From: Collinsella sp.
GTDB taxonomy: Bacteria; Actinomycetota; Coriobacteriia; Coriobacteriales; Coriobacteriaceae
Direction: 5' to 3'
Assembly: GCA_019413925.1 (NCBI GenBank)
Contig: DXMY01000014.1
Span: forward strand, 19,338 to 83,337
DNA: 64,000 bases
In this document: positions 43,610-52,447 of the stretch, in pieces
How the letters are laid out: every line of letters begins with the position of its first letter
How positions within the stretch are numbered: the stretch's first letter is position 1
The notes under the pieces: generated by a model
What the model was told of the DNA's origin: nothing
Database searches by the model: none
What the model saw: the letters and a program-made list of their open reading frames with translations, nothing else
Translations under genes and position numbers: made by a program

Positions 43610-44584
43610 ATGGCAACCAAGAAGCTGATCCTTGATCTGGATATGGGTGTGGATGATGCGATGGCGCTTGCCTACGCCATCGCGAGCCCCGAGGTGGAGC
43701 TCGTCGGCATCACCACGTGCTTTGGCAACGTGCGCGTCGAGCAGTCGGCGCACAACTGCTTGGCGGTGCTCGACCTGTTGGGTCGTCCCGAGGTGCCGGT
43801 GTACCTGGGCGCCGATCGTCCCATGAAGGCGACCGAACCCTACACGCCGCCGGCGTCCACCACGCTTATCCACGGCAAGAACGGCATCGGCGGCGCAAGC
43901 GTGCCCGCCTCGCCGTACGAGCCGGTGGGCGCGACGTCGGCCGACGGCAATGCGGCGGTCGATTACCTGATTGATGCCGCGCGTACCTATGGTCCCGATC
44001 TGGTCTACGTTGCGACCGGCCCGCTCACCAATCTGGCGCTTGCCCTGGAGCGCGATGCGGCGGAGATGATGTCTATCGGTCGCGTGGTCGTGATGGGCGG
44101 TGCGCTTACCGTGCCCGGAAACGTGAGCGCCGGTGCCGAGGCCAACATGGCGAGCGACCCCGAGGCGGCCGATGCCGTGCTGCGTTCGGGCCGCAAGCTC
44201 ACTATGGTGGGGCTGGATGTGACGCATCGCGTGGTGCTCACGCGCCGCGACGTTGCCGGCTGGACGGGCTCGGGCACTATGGCTGGCTGCGCGTTTGCGA
44301 GCATGGTCGAGCACTATATCGGTTCGTACGAAATGAACGCGCCCTACCTGGGCGGCTGCGCGCTGCACGATCCGCTGGCGGTTGCCGTGGCGATTGATCC
44401 CACGCTCGTGGGCGCGCTCGGCTGTAACCTGCGCGTTGACTTGCTGGGCGAGTATCGCGGCCGCACCATCTGCGACGAGCACTGTCTGTCCGATCCCGAC
44501 AAGAGCGCGCTTGTGGCACTCACCGTGGACGCCCCGCGCTTTCTGTCCGAGTTCAAGGCGCGCATGGCCCGCATCCTAGGCTAG
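43610..44584 (+). CDS. Inosine-uridine preferring nucleoside hydrolase family
   Basis: 324 residues. The N-terminal Ca2+-binding cluster DLDMGVDDAMAL (D9, D11, D15, D16), NCLAVLDLLGRPEVPVYLGA, a VVMGGALTVPGN block, and the C-terminal HDPLAVAVA with the active-site His and Asp. It splits nucleosides to base plus ribose for the ribokinase next door. Purine or pyrimidine preference is not readable. Confidence 0.92.
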   Translation: MATKKLILDLDMGVDDAMALAYAIASPEVELVGITTCFGNVRVEQSAHNCLAVLDLLGRPEVPVYLGADRPMKATEPYTPPASTTLIHGKNGIGGASVPASPYEPVGATSADGNAAVDYLIDAARTYGPDLVYVATGPLTNLALALERDAAEMMSIGRVVVMGGALTVPGNVSAGAEANMASDPEAADAVLRSGRKLTMVGLDVTHRVVLTRRDVAGWTGSGTMAGCAFASMVEHYIGSYEMNAPYLGGCALHDPLAVAVAIDPTLVGALGCNLRVDLLGEYRGRTICDEHCLSDPDKSALVALTVDAPRFLSEFKARMARILG

Positions 44585-44681
44585 GCTCGGGATCGAAGCA
44601 CGCCCATCTGCTCGATGTGGCCGCTGGCGGGCCGACATCTACCGTTCGCCAGCCCGATGGTCCCCGGGGCGGGGAGAGCGC

Positions 44682-44687
44682 TATAAT
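44682..44687 (+). promoter_or_regulatory. -10 element of the licT operon
   Basis: Perfect TATAAT, 15 nt before the antiterminator RNA target; no clear -35. Confidence 0.6.
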
Positions 44688-44701
44688 GCATTCTGCATCT
44701 T

Positions 44702-44759
44702 GGATTGTTACTCCTGTGTGGAGGCATGCCCAAGAGCAATACAACACGGATTGTTACGT
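44702..44759 (+). promoter_or_regulatory. Ribonucleic antiterminator (RAT) targets for LicT
   Basis: First box 44702-44730: GGATTGTTACTCC, 5-nt loop, GGAGGCATGCC, matching the BglG/LicT RAT pattern with its asymmetric internal loops. A second GGATTGTTAC at 44748-44757 runs into the terminator hairpin. Binding of LicT here would prevent the terminator from forming. Confidence 0.8.
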
Positions 44760-44804
44760 AAGGCATGACCGCAATAGCACTGCTATTGGCTATCATGCCT
44801 TTTT
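44760..44804 (+). terminator. Conditional (attenuator) terminator upstream of licT
   Basis: Hairpin with outer stem AAGGCATGA / TCATGCCTT and inner ATAGC/GCTAT stem, followed by a T-run. It is located between the RAT boxes and the licT ribosome site. Confidence 0.85.
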
Positions 44805-44833
44805 CTGTGAGTGTTCTTGAAAGGAGGTTCACC

Positions 44834-45673
44834 ATGCTTGCAATTAAAAAGCTTAACAACAACGCGGTTCTTTGCCGTGACGGACAGGGGCGAGATGTCA
44901 TCGCCATGGGCAGGGGCGTCGGTTTCGGCGGAGATTTTCCTCGAGAGCTCCCTCTTTCTAAAATCGAGCATACGTTTTACGACATTGATCCTAAAGGACA
45001 AGATGTCATGAGGGATCTTCCCTCGGATATCGTGATGTTTGCGGCGAAAGTTATGGACATCGTTGCCAACGAACTGCCCTACGACCTCTCGACCAATGCG
45101 ACGCTGTTCATGGCTGATCACCTGTCGTTTGCCGTTGCGCGAGCCCAAAAGGGGGTCCGCATCGCGATGCCTCTTGCCTATGAAGTGCGGGAGACGTATC
45201 CGAAGGAATACAAGGCTGCCCAGTTTATCGTCATGCGACTCGAGAAGGAGCTCGGAGAGCGGCTTCCCAAGGATGAGATTGCCAGCATTGCCATGAATCT
45301 CGTCAATGCGCGGGTTGTTCAGGCCATCGAGACCGCGAGCAAACCCACCAAGCAGTTTGACGATATGCTAGAAGATGTCACTGAGATCGTCGAGAGTGAT
45401 TTTCGCATCATCGTTGACCGCGATTCCTACGATTTCACTCGCTATGCCACGCATCTGCGGTACCTGTTCAAGCGCATTCAAGCCGGCGAGTCGCTGAACA
45501 GCGCCAACATGCAGATGTACAAGAACTTTCGTGAGGAGTTTCCGCAGTTGGCAGAGTGCGTGAAGCATATCGGTTCCTATTGTCGTGAAACGTGGGACGC
45601 CACGCTCTCCGAGGAGGAGGAACTCTATCTGATGATCCATCTCAACCGGATCATCTCCAAAAAAGGATTGTAA
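44834..45673 (+). CDS. licT: BglG/LicT-family transcription antiterminator
   Basis: 279 residues. An N-terminal RNA-binding CAT domain (MLAIKKLNNNAVLC) and two PTS regulation domains. PTS-phosphorylated His positions: H96 (PRD1), H207 and H269 (PRD2) are present, but the second PRD1 His is Asn155 (SIAMNLVNAR), an unusual loss. Strong AAGGAGG before ATG 44834. It should bind the RAT boxes in its own leader and switch on the downstream PTS and glucosidase genes when beta-glucoside is available. Confidence 0.92.
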   Translation: MLAIKKLNNNAVLCRDGQGRDVIAMGRGVGFGGDFPRELPLSKIEHTFYDIDPKGQDVMRDLPSDIVMFAAKVMDIVANELPYDLSTNATLFMADHLSFAVARAQKGVRIAMPLAYEVRETYPKEYKAAQFIVMRLEKELGERLPKDEIASIAMNLVNARVVQAIETASKPTKQFDDMLEDVTEIVESDFRIIVDRDSYDFTRYATHLRYLFKRIQAGESLNSANMQMYKNFREEFPQLAECVKHIGSYCRETWDATLSEEEELYLMIHLNRIISKKGL

Positions 45674-45743
45674 CCCGTAGCCATTCGGGGCATGACCTTT
45701 GCCGATTCGAACAGTAAGCCAAGATTGTGCAAAGGAGCCAATG

Positions 45744-47192
45744 ATGGCAAATTACAAAAAGGTGGCAGAGCAGATTCTCTCCACTGTGGGCGGGGCGGAA
45801 AACGTGGCTTCGGTTACGCATTGCATGACGCGCCTGCGCTTCAACCTCAAGGATGAAAGCCTCTCGAATGATGAGAAGCTTGAGGACATCTCGTCTATCA
45901 TCAGCGTCGTGCACGCCGGAGGGCAGGTGCAGCTGGTGGTCGGGCCCACGGTCGACAAGGTCTACGACGAGGTTTGTAAGCAGGGCGGATTCGAGGTCAC
46001 GGTATCGATTGACGAGGAACTCGATGGCCCTCAGCTTAGCTGGAAGGAGCGCTTGGCGCCCAAGCACCTCTTCAATCAGCTGCTCGATGCCGTGAGCGGC
46101 GCTATCACCCCGATCCTTCCGATCTTTTGTGTCGCCGGTATCTTCAAGATGCTCGTTATTCTGTTTGGGCCCGAAGGCGCCGGTTTTATGTCCGAAACGA
46201 GCGACCTGTATCGGATCCTTTCCCTGGTGGGCGATGCGGCGTATTACTACTTCCCGGTGTTTGCCGCCTATAGCTCGGCTAAGAAGTTCAAAACGAGTCC
46301 TGTGCTGGCACTGCTCATCGCTGTTGTGATGATTTATCCCGACATGCTCGTTATTGTTGAGGACGGAAAGCCTTTCAGCGTCTTCGGCATCCCCATGCAG
46401 CTCGTCAACTACACCCAGGCTGTTCTTCCGGTCATCTTGATCACCTGGGCCCAGTCCTATGTTGAGCGCTTCTTTAAGAAGATCTCGCCTGATATGTTGC
46501 GCATTCTGATCGTACCCGTGGGTACGGTGCTCGTGATGTTGCCGGTCGCGCTGTGCCTCTGCGGCCCTGCCGTCCAATTTGTCATGGGCCTTGTGGCCGA
46601 TTTCATCATTTGGCTCGCCTCTGTTGCCGGTCCCGCTGCGACCGCGGTTATCGGCGCATTCTGGAATCTGATCATCGCCACCGGCATGCACGTGCCGATC
46701 TATACCGCCATATTGCCCGCCGCGCTCCAGAACGGTTACGACGCCATCTTATACCCCTGCACCGCGGTTGTAGCCTACACCACGCTTGCCATCGCGCTCG
46801 CCTATGGCCTGCGCACTAAGGACAAGGAGAGTCGAGCCACGGGCTGGAACTTGTTCATCACCTATGCCTTCGGTCGCGTGAGTGAGCCCATCATCTACGG
46901 CATCCTGTTTCGCGACAAGAAGGCTCTTGCCTGGAACATGATTGGTGGTGCTGTCGGTGGTCTGCTGGTAAGCCTTCTTCATGCCAACGTCTATATCTTC
47001 ACTGGCGTTGGTTTCCCATGGATGAACGTGCTCATGTTTGCTCAGGATATCATCCCTGGCACCATCGGGTGTCTTGCTGGCGGTGCCGTGACGTTTGCGT
47101 TGGCGATGATTTTTGGATTTGAAGGACAGGAGAAGATGCCGTTGAAGTCCAAGAGCGGCGATTCTGAGGCCGTTGAATCCGTCGAGGCATAA
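45744..47192 (+). CDS. PTS beta-glucoside-type EIIBC component
   Basis: 482 residues. EIIB domain 1-85 with phospho-acceptor C27 in SVTHCMTRLRF, then an EIIC domain (about 110-465) with LLDAVSGAITPILPIFCVAG, GTGMHVPIY-type IATGMHVPIYTAIL and VSEPIIYGIL motifs of the glucose/glucoside superfamily. No EIIA is attached, so it must use one encoded elsewhere. ATG 45744 fits AAAGGAG best; ATG 45741 is adjacent. Imports and phosphorylates an aryl- or disaccharide beta-glucoside for the glucosidase downstream. Confidence 0.92.
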   Translation: MANYKKVAEQILSTVGGAENVASVTHCMTRLRFNLKDESLSNDEKLEDISSIISVVHAGGQVQLVVGPTVDKVYDEVCKQGGFEVTVSIDEELDGPQLSWKERLAPKHLFNQLLDAVSGAITPILPIFCVAGIFKMLVILFGPEGAGFMSETSDLYRILSLVGDAAYYYFPVFAAYSSAKKFKTSPVLALLIAVVMIYPDMLVIVEDGKPFSVFGIPMQLVNYTQAVLPVILITWAQSYVERFFKKISPDMLRILIVPVGTVLVMLPVALCLCGPAVQFVMGLVADFIIWLASVAGPAATAVIGAFWNLIIATGMHVPIYTAILPAALQNGYDAILYPCTAVVAYTTLAIALAYGLRTKDKESRATGWNLFITYAFGRVSEPIIYGILFRDKKALAWNMIGGAVGGLLVSLLHANVYIFTGVGFPWMNVLMFAQDIIPGTIGCLAGGAVTFALAMIFGFEGQEKMPLKSKSGDSEAVESVEA

Positions 47193-47220
47193 GAGGCTAC
47201 TACACAAATATGCTCCCCAG

Positions 47221-47255
47221 CCGTTGCGCGGTCCGACCCCTTGGCCGCGCAACGG
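47221..47255. repeat. Hairpin between EIIBC and glucosidase genes
   Basis: Perfect 11-bp arms CCGTTGCGCGG / CCGCGCAACGG, 13-nt loop, no T-run; part of the first arm recurs a few bases later (GTTGCGCGG). It may adjust the relative expression of the two genes. Confidence 0.55.
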
Positions 47256-47338
47256 TACTGTGCTGTTGCGCGGCACTTGCCGAGTCCGTTGCGTTCGACA
47301 GTGTGGGCCGGGAATTTGATAGAAAGGACGACACCATA

Positions 47339-48757
47339 ATGTTTAGAGAAGATTTTTTATGGGGCGGGGCTCTGGCTGCAAACCAGTGCGAGGGAGGATG
47401 GAACGAAGGCGGTCGCGGTTTAGCCAATTCCGACATGCTGCCGTTTGGCGATCAACGCATGGACGTCATGCGGGGAGACCTTGATCCGCGTGCGTTGGCA
47501 CCCGACAGCTTCTATCCCGCTCGCAAGGGCATTGATTTTTACCATAGGTACAAGCAGGATATTGAACTGTTTGCCCAGATGGGTTTTAAATGCCTGCGCT
47601 TATCAATCGCCTGGAGCCGCATTTTTCCCAAAGGAGACGAAGCCGAGCCCAATGAAGAAGGCCTTGCCTTTTACGAGGATGTTTTTAGGACGTGTCGCGC
47701 GCATGACATTGAGCCTTTGGTGACGCTCAACCACTATGATGTCCCCATGCATCTCGTCGATGCGTATGGCGGATGGCGCGATCGCAGGTTGGTCGACCTG
47801 TTCGAGCGATATTCGCGTACCGTGTTCGAGCGCTATCGGGGATTGGTCAATTATTGGCTGACCTTTAACGAGATCAACATCATGACGCAGGCGTGCTTTA
47901 TGGCGGCGGGGATCATCTTCGAGCAAGGGGAGAATCGCTATGCAACGGTTCACACGGCCGTGCACCATGTATTGGTTGCGAGCGCCCGTGCGGTCGGGGC
48001 GTGTCATGAACTGTGCCCTGGGGCGAAGATCGGTTGCATGCTCAACGCAGGTGTCTTCTATCCGGCTACATGTGATCCGGACGATGTGCTGGCTGCGCAG
48101 GCTGAGAATCGCAGCCATTACATGTTTACCGACGTCCAGGTGCGCGGTGCGTACCCGAGCTATGTTCTCAAGGAATACGCCCGCCATGGTTTTGAGGTGC
48201 CCTATCGGGATGATGACCGCGAAGTACTGGCTGCAAACCTGGTCGATTTCGTCTCGTTTTCGTATTACTCGACGCGCGTCGCAAAAGCGCATGCGGAAGG
48301 TCAGTTCGATTCGAACCTTCTTCGCTCGGCGCCTAATCCGTATCTAAAACAGGAGCCTTGGGGGAGGTTTATCGACCCCAAAGGGCTGCGCGTCACCATG
48401 AATGAAATCTGGGATCGCTATCAAAAGCCGCTGTTCATCGTCGAAAACGGTTTGGGTGCTCCTGATGTGCCGGAAGATTCGGGTGAAATAGAAGACGACT
48501 ATCGAGTTGAATACCTGCGGGCCCACATCGAGGCGATGAGGGAGACCGTCGAGCTCGACGGGGTGGAACTCATGGGATATACCTGTTGGGGCCCGATCGA
48601 TTTGGTTTCGGTCGCCACAGGACAGATGCGTAAGCGCTACGGGTTTATCTATGTCGATCGAGACGATAGCGGTGCGGGCTCGTTTGAGAGACGTAAAAAG
48701 AAAAGCTTCGAATGGTACCGACGCGTAATAGCAAGCAATGGCGAAGACCTTGCGTAA
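47339..48757 (+). CDS. 6-phospho-beta-glucosidase, GH1 (LicT operon)
   Basis: 472 residues. N-terminal FLWGGALAANQCEGGW, acid/base Glu in TFNEIN (about 176), nucleophile Glu in VENGLG (about 368). The phosphate-binding C-terminal loop RRKKKSFEWYRRVI indicates a 6-phospho substrate, consistent with the PTS gene upstream. It hydrolyses phosphorylated beta-glucosides to glucose-6-phosphate. ATG 47339 follows AAAGGA. Confidence 0.93.
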   Translation: MFREDFLWGGALAANQCEGGWNEGGRGLANSDMLPFGDQRMDVMRGDLDPRALAPDSFYPARKGIDFYHRYKQDIELFAQMGFKCLRLSIAWSRIFPKGDEAEPNEEGLAFYEDVFRTCRAHDIEPLVTLNHYDVPMHLVDAYGGWRDRRLVDLFERYSRTVFERYRGLVNYWLTFNEINIMTQACFMAAGIIFEQGENRYATVHTAVHHVLVASARAVGACHELCPGAKIGCMLNAGVFYPATCDPDDVLAAQAENRSHYMFTDVQVRGAYPSYVLKEYARHGFEVPYRDDDREVLAANLVDFVSFSYYSTRVAKAHAEGQFDSNLLRSAPNPYLKQEPWGRFIDPKGLRVTMNEIWDRYQKPLFIVENGLGAPDVPEDSGEIEDDYRVEYLRAHIEAMRETVELDGVELMGYTCWGPIDLVSVATGQMRKRYGFIYVDRDDSGAGSFERRKKKSFEWYRRVIASNGEDLA

Positions 48758-48832
48758 TAACGTTAAGATGGACAAATACGCCCGTTGGGGGAATAGTCGC
48801 GCCGCTTCGCTTGACAACAGGCTAAACTAGCT

Positions 48833-48854
48833 ATTAAACATTTACTATTCTGTT
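48833..48854. promoter_or_regulatory. Possible autoregulatory operator before lacI-type gene
   Basis: TAAACA and TGTTTA in inverted orientation separated by 10 nt. The same TAAACAG-type half-site recurs three times before the isomerase gene at 50123-50181. Confidence 0.45.
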
Positions 48855-48939
48855 TAGATTGAATTTGCGGTCGTTTAGTTGTCGAGTCACGGGGCGGTCA
48901 GGCCACGATGCTCGACCGCGACCGTTACTAGGGGGAACA

Positions 48940-49950
48940 ATGGCCAAAGCAAGTGTCCGCGAGATCAGCCGCATCACCGGTTTTTCGCCCGCAACCGTGT
49001 CCAACGCGCTCAACCGCAAGCGCAGCGTGAGCGAGGAAACCGCCAAGGTCATCCTGGAGTGCGCGCAATCGCTCGGTTATCAGCAGTCGACGCAGCTCGA
49101 GAGCATTCAGTTTGTGCTCGCGCGCAAGACAGGCGCCATCCTGGACGAGAGCACCTTTCATCCCGCAGTCATCGAGGGCGTGGAGCGCCAGGCGCGTCGC
49201 CACGGCATGAGCATGAGCTTTGTCTCGCTCGACTTTAGCGACCTGGACGCCGTGCGCCCGCAGGTCGAGGGCCTGATCGCCGACCCGTCCGCCGCCATCG
49301 TGCTGATGGGTACCGAACTGGGCGAGGAAGACTACGCCCTGTTCGCTAACGCCGCCGCCCACCTGATTGTGCTCGATGGCTGGAGCGACCGCCAGTACTT
49401 CGATGCCGTGGTCATTGCCAATACCGATTCGGTGCTGCGTGCCGTGGACTACCTTATCGAGAAAGGTCACAAGCAAATCGGCTATCTGGCGGGCGACCTT
49501 CGTATCCGCAACTTTAAGGACCGCGAGCGCGGCTATCGCCAAGCGCTTGAGGATGCGGACCTCGAGGCAAACCCGGCATGGCGCGTCACGCTGGGCACCA
49601 CGCTCGAGGGCGCTTATCGCGACATGGGCGCGTGGCTCGACAATGCCTCGCACGACGACCTGCCGACGGCTTTCTTTGCCGAGAACGACGTGCTCGCCGT
49701 GGGTGCCATGCGCGCGTTCAACGAGCACGGCATTCGCGTGCCCGAGGATGTCTCGATCATCGGCTTTGACGACCTATCTCTGGGCGCCTTCTCCAACCCG
49801 CCGCTCACCACGGTGCATGTTCCCAAGCACGAGGTGGGTGAGATCGCGGTGCGCCGCCTGGTGGGCAACATCCGCAACCCCAAGAGCTACACCTGCAAGA
49901 CCGCCGTGTCGACCTATTTTGTCGAGCGCCAGAGCGTGCGCGAAATCTAG
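48940..49950 (+). CDS. LacI-family transcriptional regulator
   Basis: 336 residues. N-terminal LacI HTH (VREISRITGFSPATVSNALN), hinge with KVILECAQSLGYQ, then a periplasmic-binding-like effector domain ending in SIIGFDDLSLG and a C-terminal VERQS. Start ATG 48940 with GGGGGA. It probably represses the isomerase-transketolase-kinase genes downstream, whose promoter holds matching TAAACAG boxes; that link is inferred from position and motif. Confidence 0.93.
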   Translation: MAKASVREISRITGFSPATVSNALNRKRSVSEETAKVILECAQSLGYQQSTQLESIQFVLARKTGAILDESTFHPAVIEGVERQARRHGMSMSFVSLDFSDLDAVRPQVEGLIADPSAAIVLMGTELGEEDYALFANAAAHLIVLDGWSDRQYFDAVVIANTDSVLRAVDYLIEKGHKQIGYLAGDLRIRNFKDRERGYRQALEDADLEANPAWRVTLGTTLEGAYRDMGAWLDNASHDDLPTAFFAENDVLAVGAMRAFNEHGIRVPEDVSIIGFDDLSLGAFSNPPLTTVHVPKHEVGEIAVRRLVGNIRNPKSYTCKTAVSTYFVERQSVREI

Positions 49951-50013
49951 GCGAAGGCGGCATCGTCTGCGGCGTGCCAAAGCACACTAGGGCAGTAAAC
50001 ATAGCGTCATTCA

Positions 50014-50041
50014 GAAGAGGATCCTTCGGGGTCCTCTTTTT
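50014..50041 (+). terminator. Terminator after lacI-type gene
   Basis: Stem AGAGGATCC / GGGTCCTCT with a TTCG tetraloop followed by T's. Confidence 0.9.
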
Positions 50042-50122
50042 GTTTCCCTTGTATGTTCAGTTCGTTTACATACCGTTTAGGCTGATTTCTCTACCGCCTA
50101 CGGGTATTTCGCGCTAAACTTC

Positions 50123-50181
50123 TAAACAGAAGAGTAAAACATCTAGTAAACAGAACAAAACGAAACATGCGTCTGTTTACT
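50123..50181. promoter_or_regulatory. Putative LacI-type operators before the isomerase gene
   Basis: TAAACAG at 50123-50129, then AGTAAACAG (50145-50153) and its inverse CTGTTTACT (50173-50181) forming a 37-bp dyad just upstream of the ribosome site. The wider region also carries GTTTAC and ATGTTCAG/CTGAACAT copies. Confidence 0.5.
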
Positions 50182-50207
50182 GAACATGTGACTAGGGGAG
50201 GACGTAC

Positions 50208-51608
50208 ATGGATAAGATCAAGCTTGGCTTTGTGCCCACGCGCCGCAGTATCTTTAGCGCGCCGGACGCGATCAAGTATCGCGGCCTTACGGCTGATCGC
50301 CTGCGCGAGATCGGCGTCGAGATCGTGGATATCGACGACATCAACGACGAGGGCCTGCTGTTCGACGACAGCCATATCGCGCCTATCGTCGAGAAGTTCC
50401 GCGCCGAGGGCGTCGACGGCATCATGCTCTGCCACGCCAACTTTGGTACCGAGTATGTCTGCGCCCGCCTTGCCCGCGAGCTCGGCTTGCCCGTGCTGCT
50501 GTGGGGCCCGCGCGACGAGCGCCCCGAGCCCGACGGCACCCGTCTGCGCGACAGCCAGTGCGGTCTGTTCGCGACCGGCAAGGTCCTGCGCCGCTTTCAG
50601 GTTCCCTTCACCTACATGACCAACTGCCGCCTGACCGATCCCGAGTTCGAGCGTGGCGTTTGGGACTTCTTGGCCGTGTGCAACGTGGTCAAGACCTTCA
50701 AGCACACCCGCATCCTGCAGATGGCCACCCGCCCGTTCGACTTCTGGTCGACCATGTGCAACGAGGGCGAGCTGCTCGAGAAGTTCAACATCCAGCTTTC
50801 GCCCATCCCCATGACCGAGCTTGTCCAGGCCGTGCGCGACGCCCAGGCAGACGAGCAAGCCATGGCAGCTATGCTCGCCCACATTGCCGACAGCTTTGAG
50901 ATCTGCATCCCCGAGGACAAGGTCCCCGCGGTCGCCGGTCTTGCCATCGCCATGAAGCGCCTGGTAAAGAAGTACGGCTGCAACGCCGGCGCCATTCAGT
51001 GCTGGAACGCTCTGCAGGACGAGTTGGGCATTATGCCCTGCGCCGCCAATGCCATCCTCAACGAGATGGGTATCCCCATCGTATGCGAGACCGACATCCA
51101 TGGTGCCATCACCGCGCTGATGGTCGAGGCCGCCGACCTGGGCCGTCACCGCGGCATGTTCGCCGACTGGACCGTGCGCCATCCCGATAACGAGAACGGC
51201 GAGCTGTTGCAGCACTGCGGCCCCTGGCCCTGCAGCTGCGCGGCCGTCAAGCCCAAGCTCACCTACCCGCTGGCCTTCGATCACCCCGGCGCGCTGACGG
51301 CCGAGGCCAAGCACGGCGACCTCACCCTTGCCCGCTTTGACGGCGACAACGGCGAGTACTCGCTGCTGCTGGGCAACGCCCGCGGCATCGACGGCCCGGC
51401 CGGCATGGGCACCTACCTGTGGGTCGAGGTCGAAAACCTCAAGCGCCTCGAGGCCAAGATCGTTGAGGGTCCCTACATCCACCACTGCGTCGCCATTCAC
51501 GCCAACGTGGTGCCGGTGCTCTACGAGGCGTGCAAGTACATCGGCATTGTCCCCGACCTGTACGACCCCATCGAAGAAGACGTCAAAGCTTACCTGCGAG
51601 GAGAGTAG
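50208..51608 (+). CDS. L-fucose/L-arabinose isomerase-family sugar isomerase
   Basis: 466 residues of the FucI/AraA superfamily fold: an N-terminal Rossmann-like part (LGFVPTRRSIFS, GVDGIMLCHANFGTE) and a C-terminal part with CWNALQDELGIMPCAANAIL and CETDIHGAITALM, where metal-binding Glu/Asp are expected. The last third carries HCGPWPCSC and ANVVPVLYEAC. The substrate is not known. It heads an operon with a split transketolase 2 nt downstream, followed by a sugar kinase, so it likely converts an aldose to a ketose that is then phosphorylated and cleaved by the transketolase. Confidence 0.85.
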   Translation: MDKIKLGFVPTRRSIFSAPDAIKYRGLTADRLREIGVEIVDIDDINDEGLLFDDSHIAPIVEKFRAEGVDGIMLCHANFGTEYVCARLARELGLPVLLWGPRDERPEPDGTRLRDSQCGLFATGKVLRRFQVPFTYMTNCRLTDPEFERGVWDFLAVCNVVKTFKHTRILQMATRPFDFWSTMCNEGELLEKFNIQLSPIPMTELVQAVRDAQADEQAMAAMLAHIADSFEICIPEDKVPAVAGLAIAMKRLVKKYGCNAGAIQCWNALQDELGIMPCAANAILNEMGIPIVCETDIHGAITALMVEAADLGRHRGMFADWTVRHPDNENGELLQHCGPWPCSCAAVKPKLTYPLAFDHPGALTAEAKHGDLTLARFDGDNGEYSLLLGNARGIDGPAGMGTYLWVEVENLKRLEAKIVEGPYIHHCVAIHANVVPVLYEACKYIGIVPDLYDPIEEDVKAYLRGE

Positions 51609-51610
51609 AA

Positions 51611-52447
51611 ATGGCAACTATCGAAGAGCTTGAATCCCTGCGTTGGGACCTTCGCCGCGATTGCGTCGATATCATCATGGCCGGCGCCGGCGGCCACATC
51701 GGCGGCGACATGTCGGTGATCGACGCCCTCATGACGCTCTACGCCAACCACCTCAACATTTCGCCCGAGACCGTCGACGATCCCAACCGCGATCGCTTCG
51801 TGCTCTCCAAGGGCCATGCCATGGAGGCCTACTACGCGGTACTCTGCCACGAGGGCTATCTGGACCTCGACGACGTCAAGGCCCGTTTCTCCAAGTTCGG
51901 CAGCCCCTACATCGGCCACCCCAACAACAAGCTCAAGGGCATCGAGATGAACTCCGGTTCGCTGGGCCATGGTCTGCCCGTGGCCGTCGGCATGGCGCTT
52001 GCCGGCAAGATGGACGGCCGCGACTACCGCGTCTACACCATCATGGGCGACGGCGAGCTTGCCGAGGGCTCGGTTTGGGAGGGCGCCATGAGCGGCGGCA
52101 ACTACCAGCTCGATAACCTGTGCGCGCTCGTGGACCGCAACCGCCTGCAGATCAGCGGCAGCACCGAGGACGTCATGAAGCAGGACTCGCAGGAGGAGCG
52201 CTGGGCCGCCTTCGGTTGGAACGTGCTCTCCATTCCGGGCAACGACATTCAGGCCATCGACGCCGCGCTGACGCTGGCCGCCGAGACCAAGGGTAAGCCC
52301 ACGGTCATCATCCTCAACACGGTGAAGGGCTATGGCTCGCCCGTTATGGAGGACAAGGCCGCCTGGCATCATCACCTGCCCAACGATGAGGAATATGCCC
52401 AGATCATCGCCGATTTCGCTGCCCATAAGGAGGCTATCAATGGCTAA
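51611..52447 (+). CDS. Transketolase, N-terminal (TPP-binding) subunit
   Basis: 278 residues, equal to the first half of a transketolase. GGHIGGDMSVIDAL, the active-site SKGHAMEAYYAVL, GSLGHGLPVAVGMALAGK and the TPP/Mg motif GDGELAEGSVWEGAMSGGNY. Two-gene transketolases occur in the pentose-phosphate pathway of anaerobes and in special pathways such as apulose-4-phosphate and sulfosugar cleavage. Placement between an isomerase and a kinase favours a dedicated catabolic role. Overlaps the next gene by 8 nt. Confidence 0.92.
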   Translation: MATIEELESLRWDLRRDCVDIIMAGAGGHIGGDMSVIDALMTLYANHLNISPETVDDPNRDRFVLSKGHAMEAYYAVLCHEGYLDLDDVKARFSKFGSPYIGHPNNKLKGIEMNSGSLGHGLPVAVGMALAGKMDGRDYRVYTIMGDGELAEGSVWEGAMSGGNYQLDNLCALVDRNRLQISGSTEDVMKQDSQEERWAAFGWNVLSIPGNDIQAIDAALTLAAETKGKPTVIILNTVKGYGSPVMEDKAAWHHHLPNDEEYAQIIADFAAHKEAING

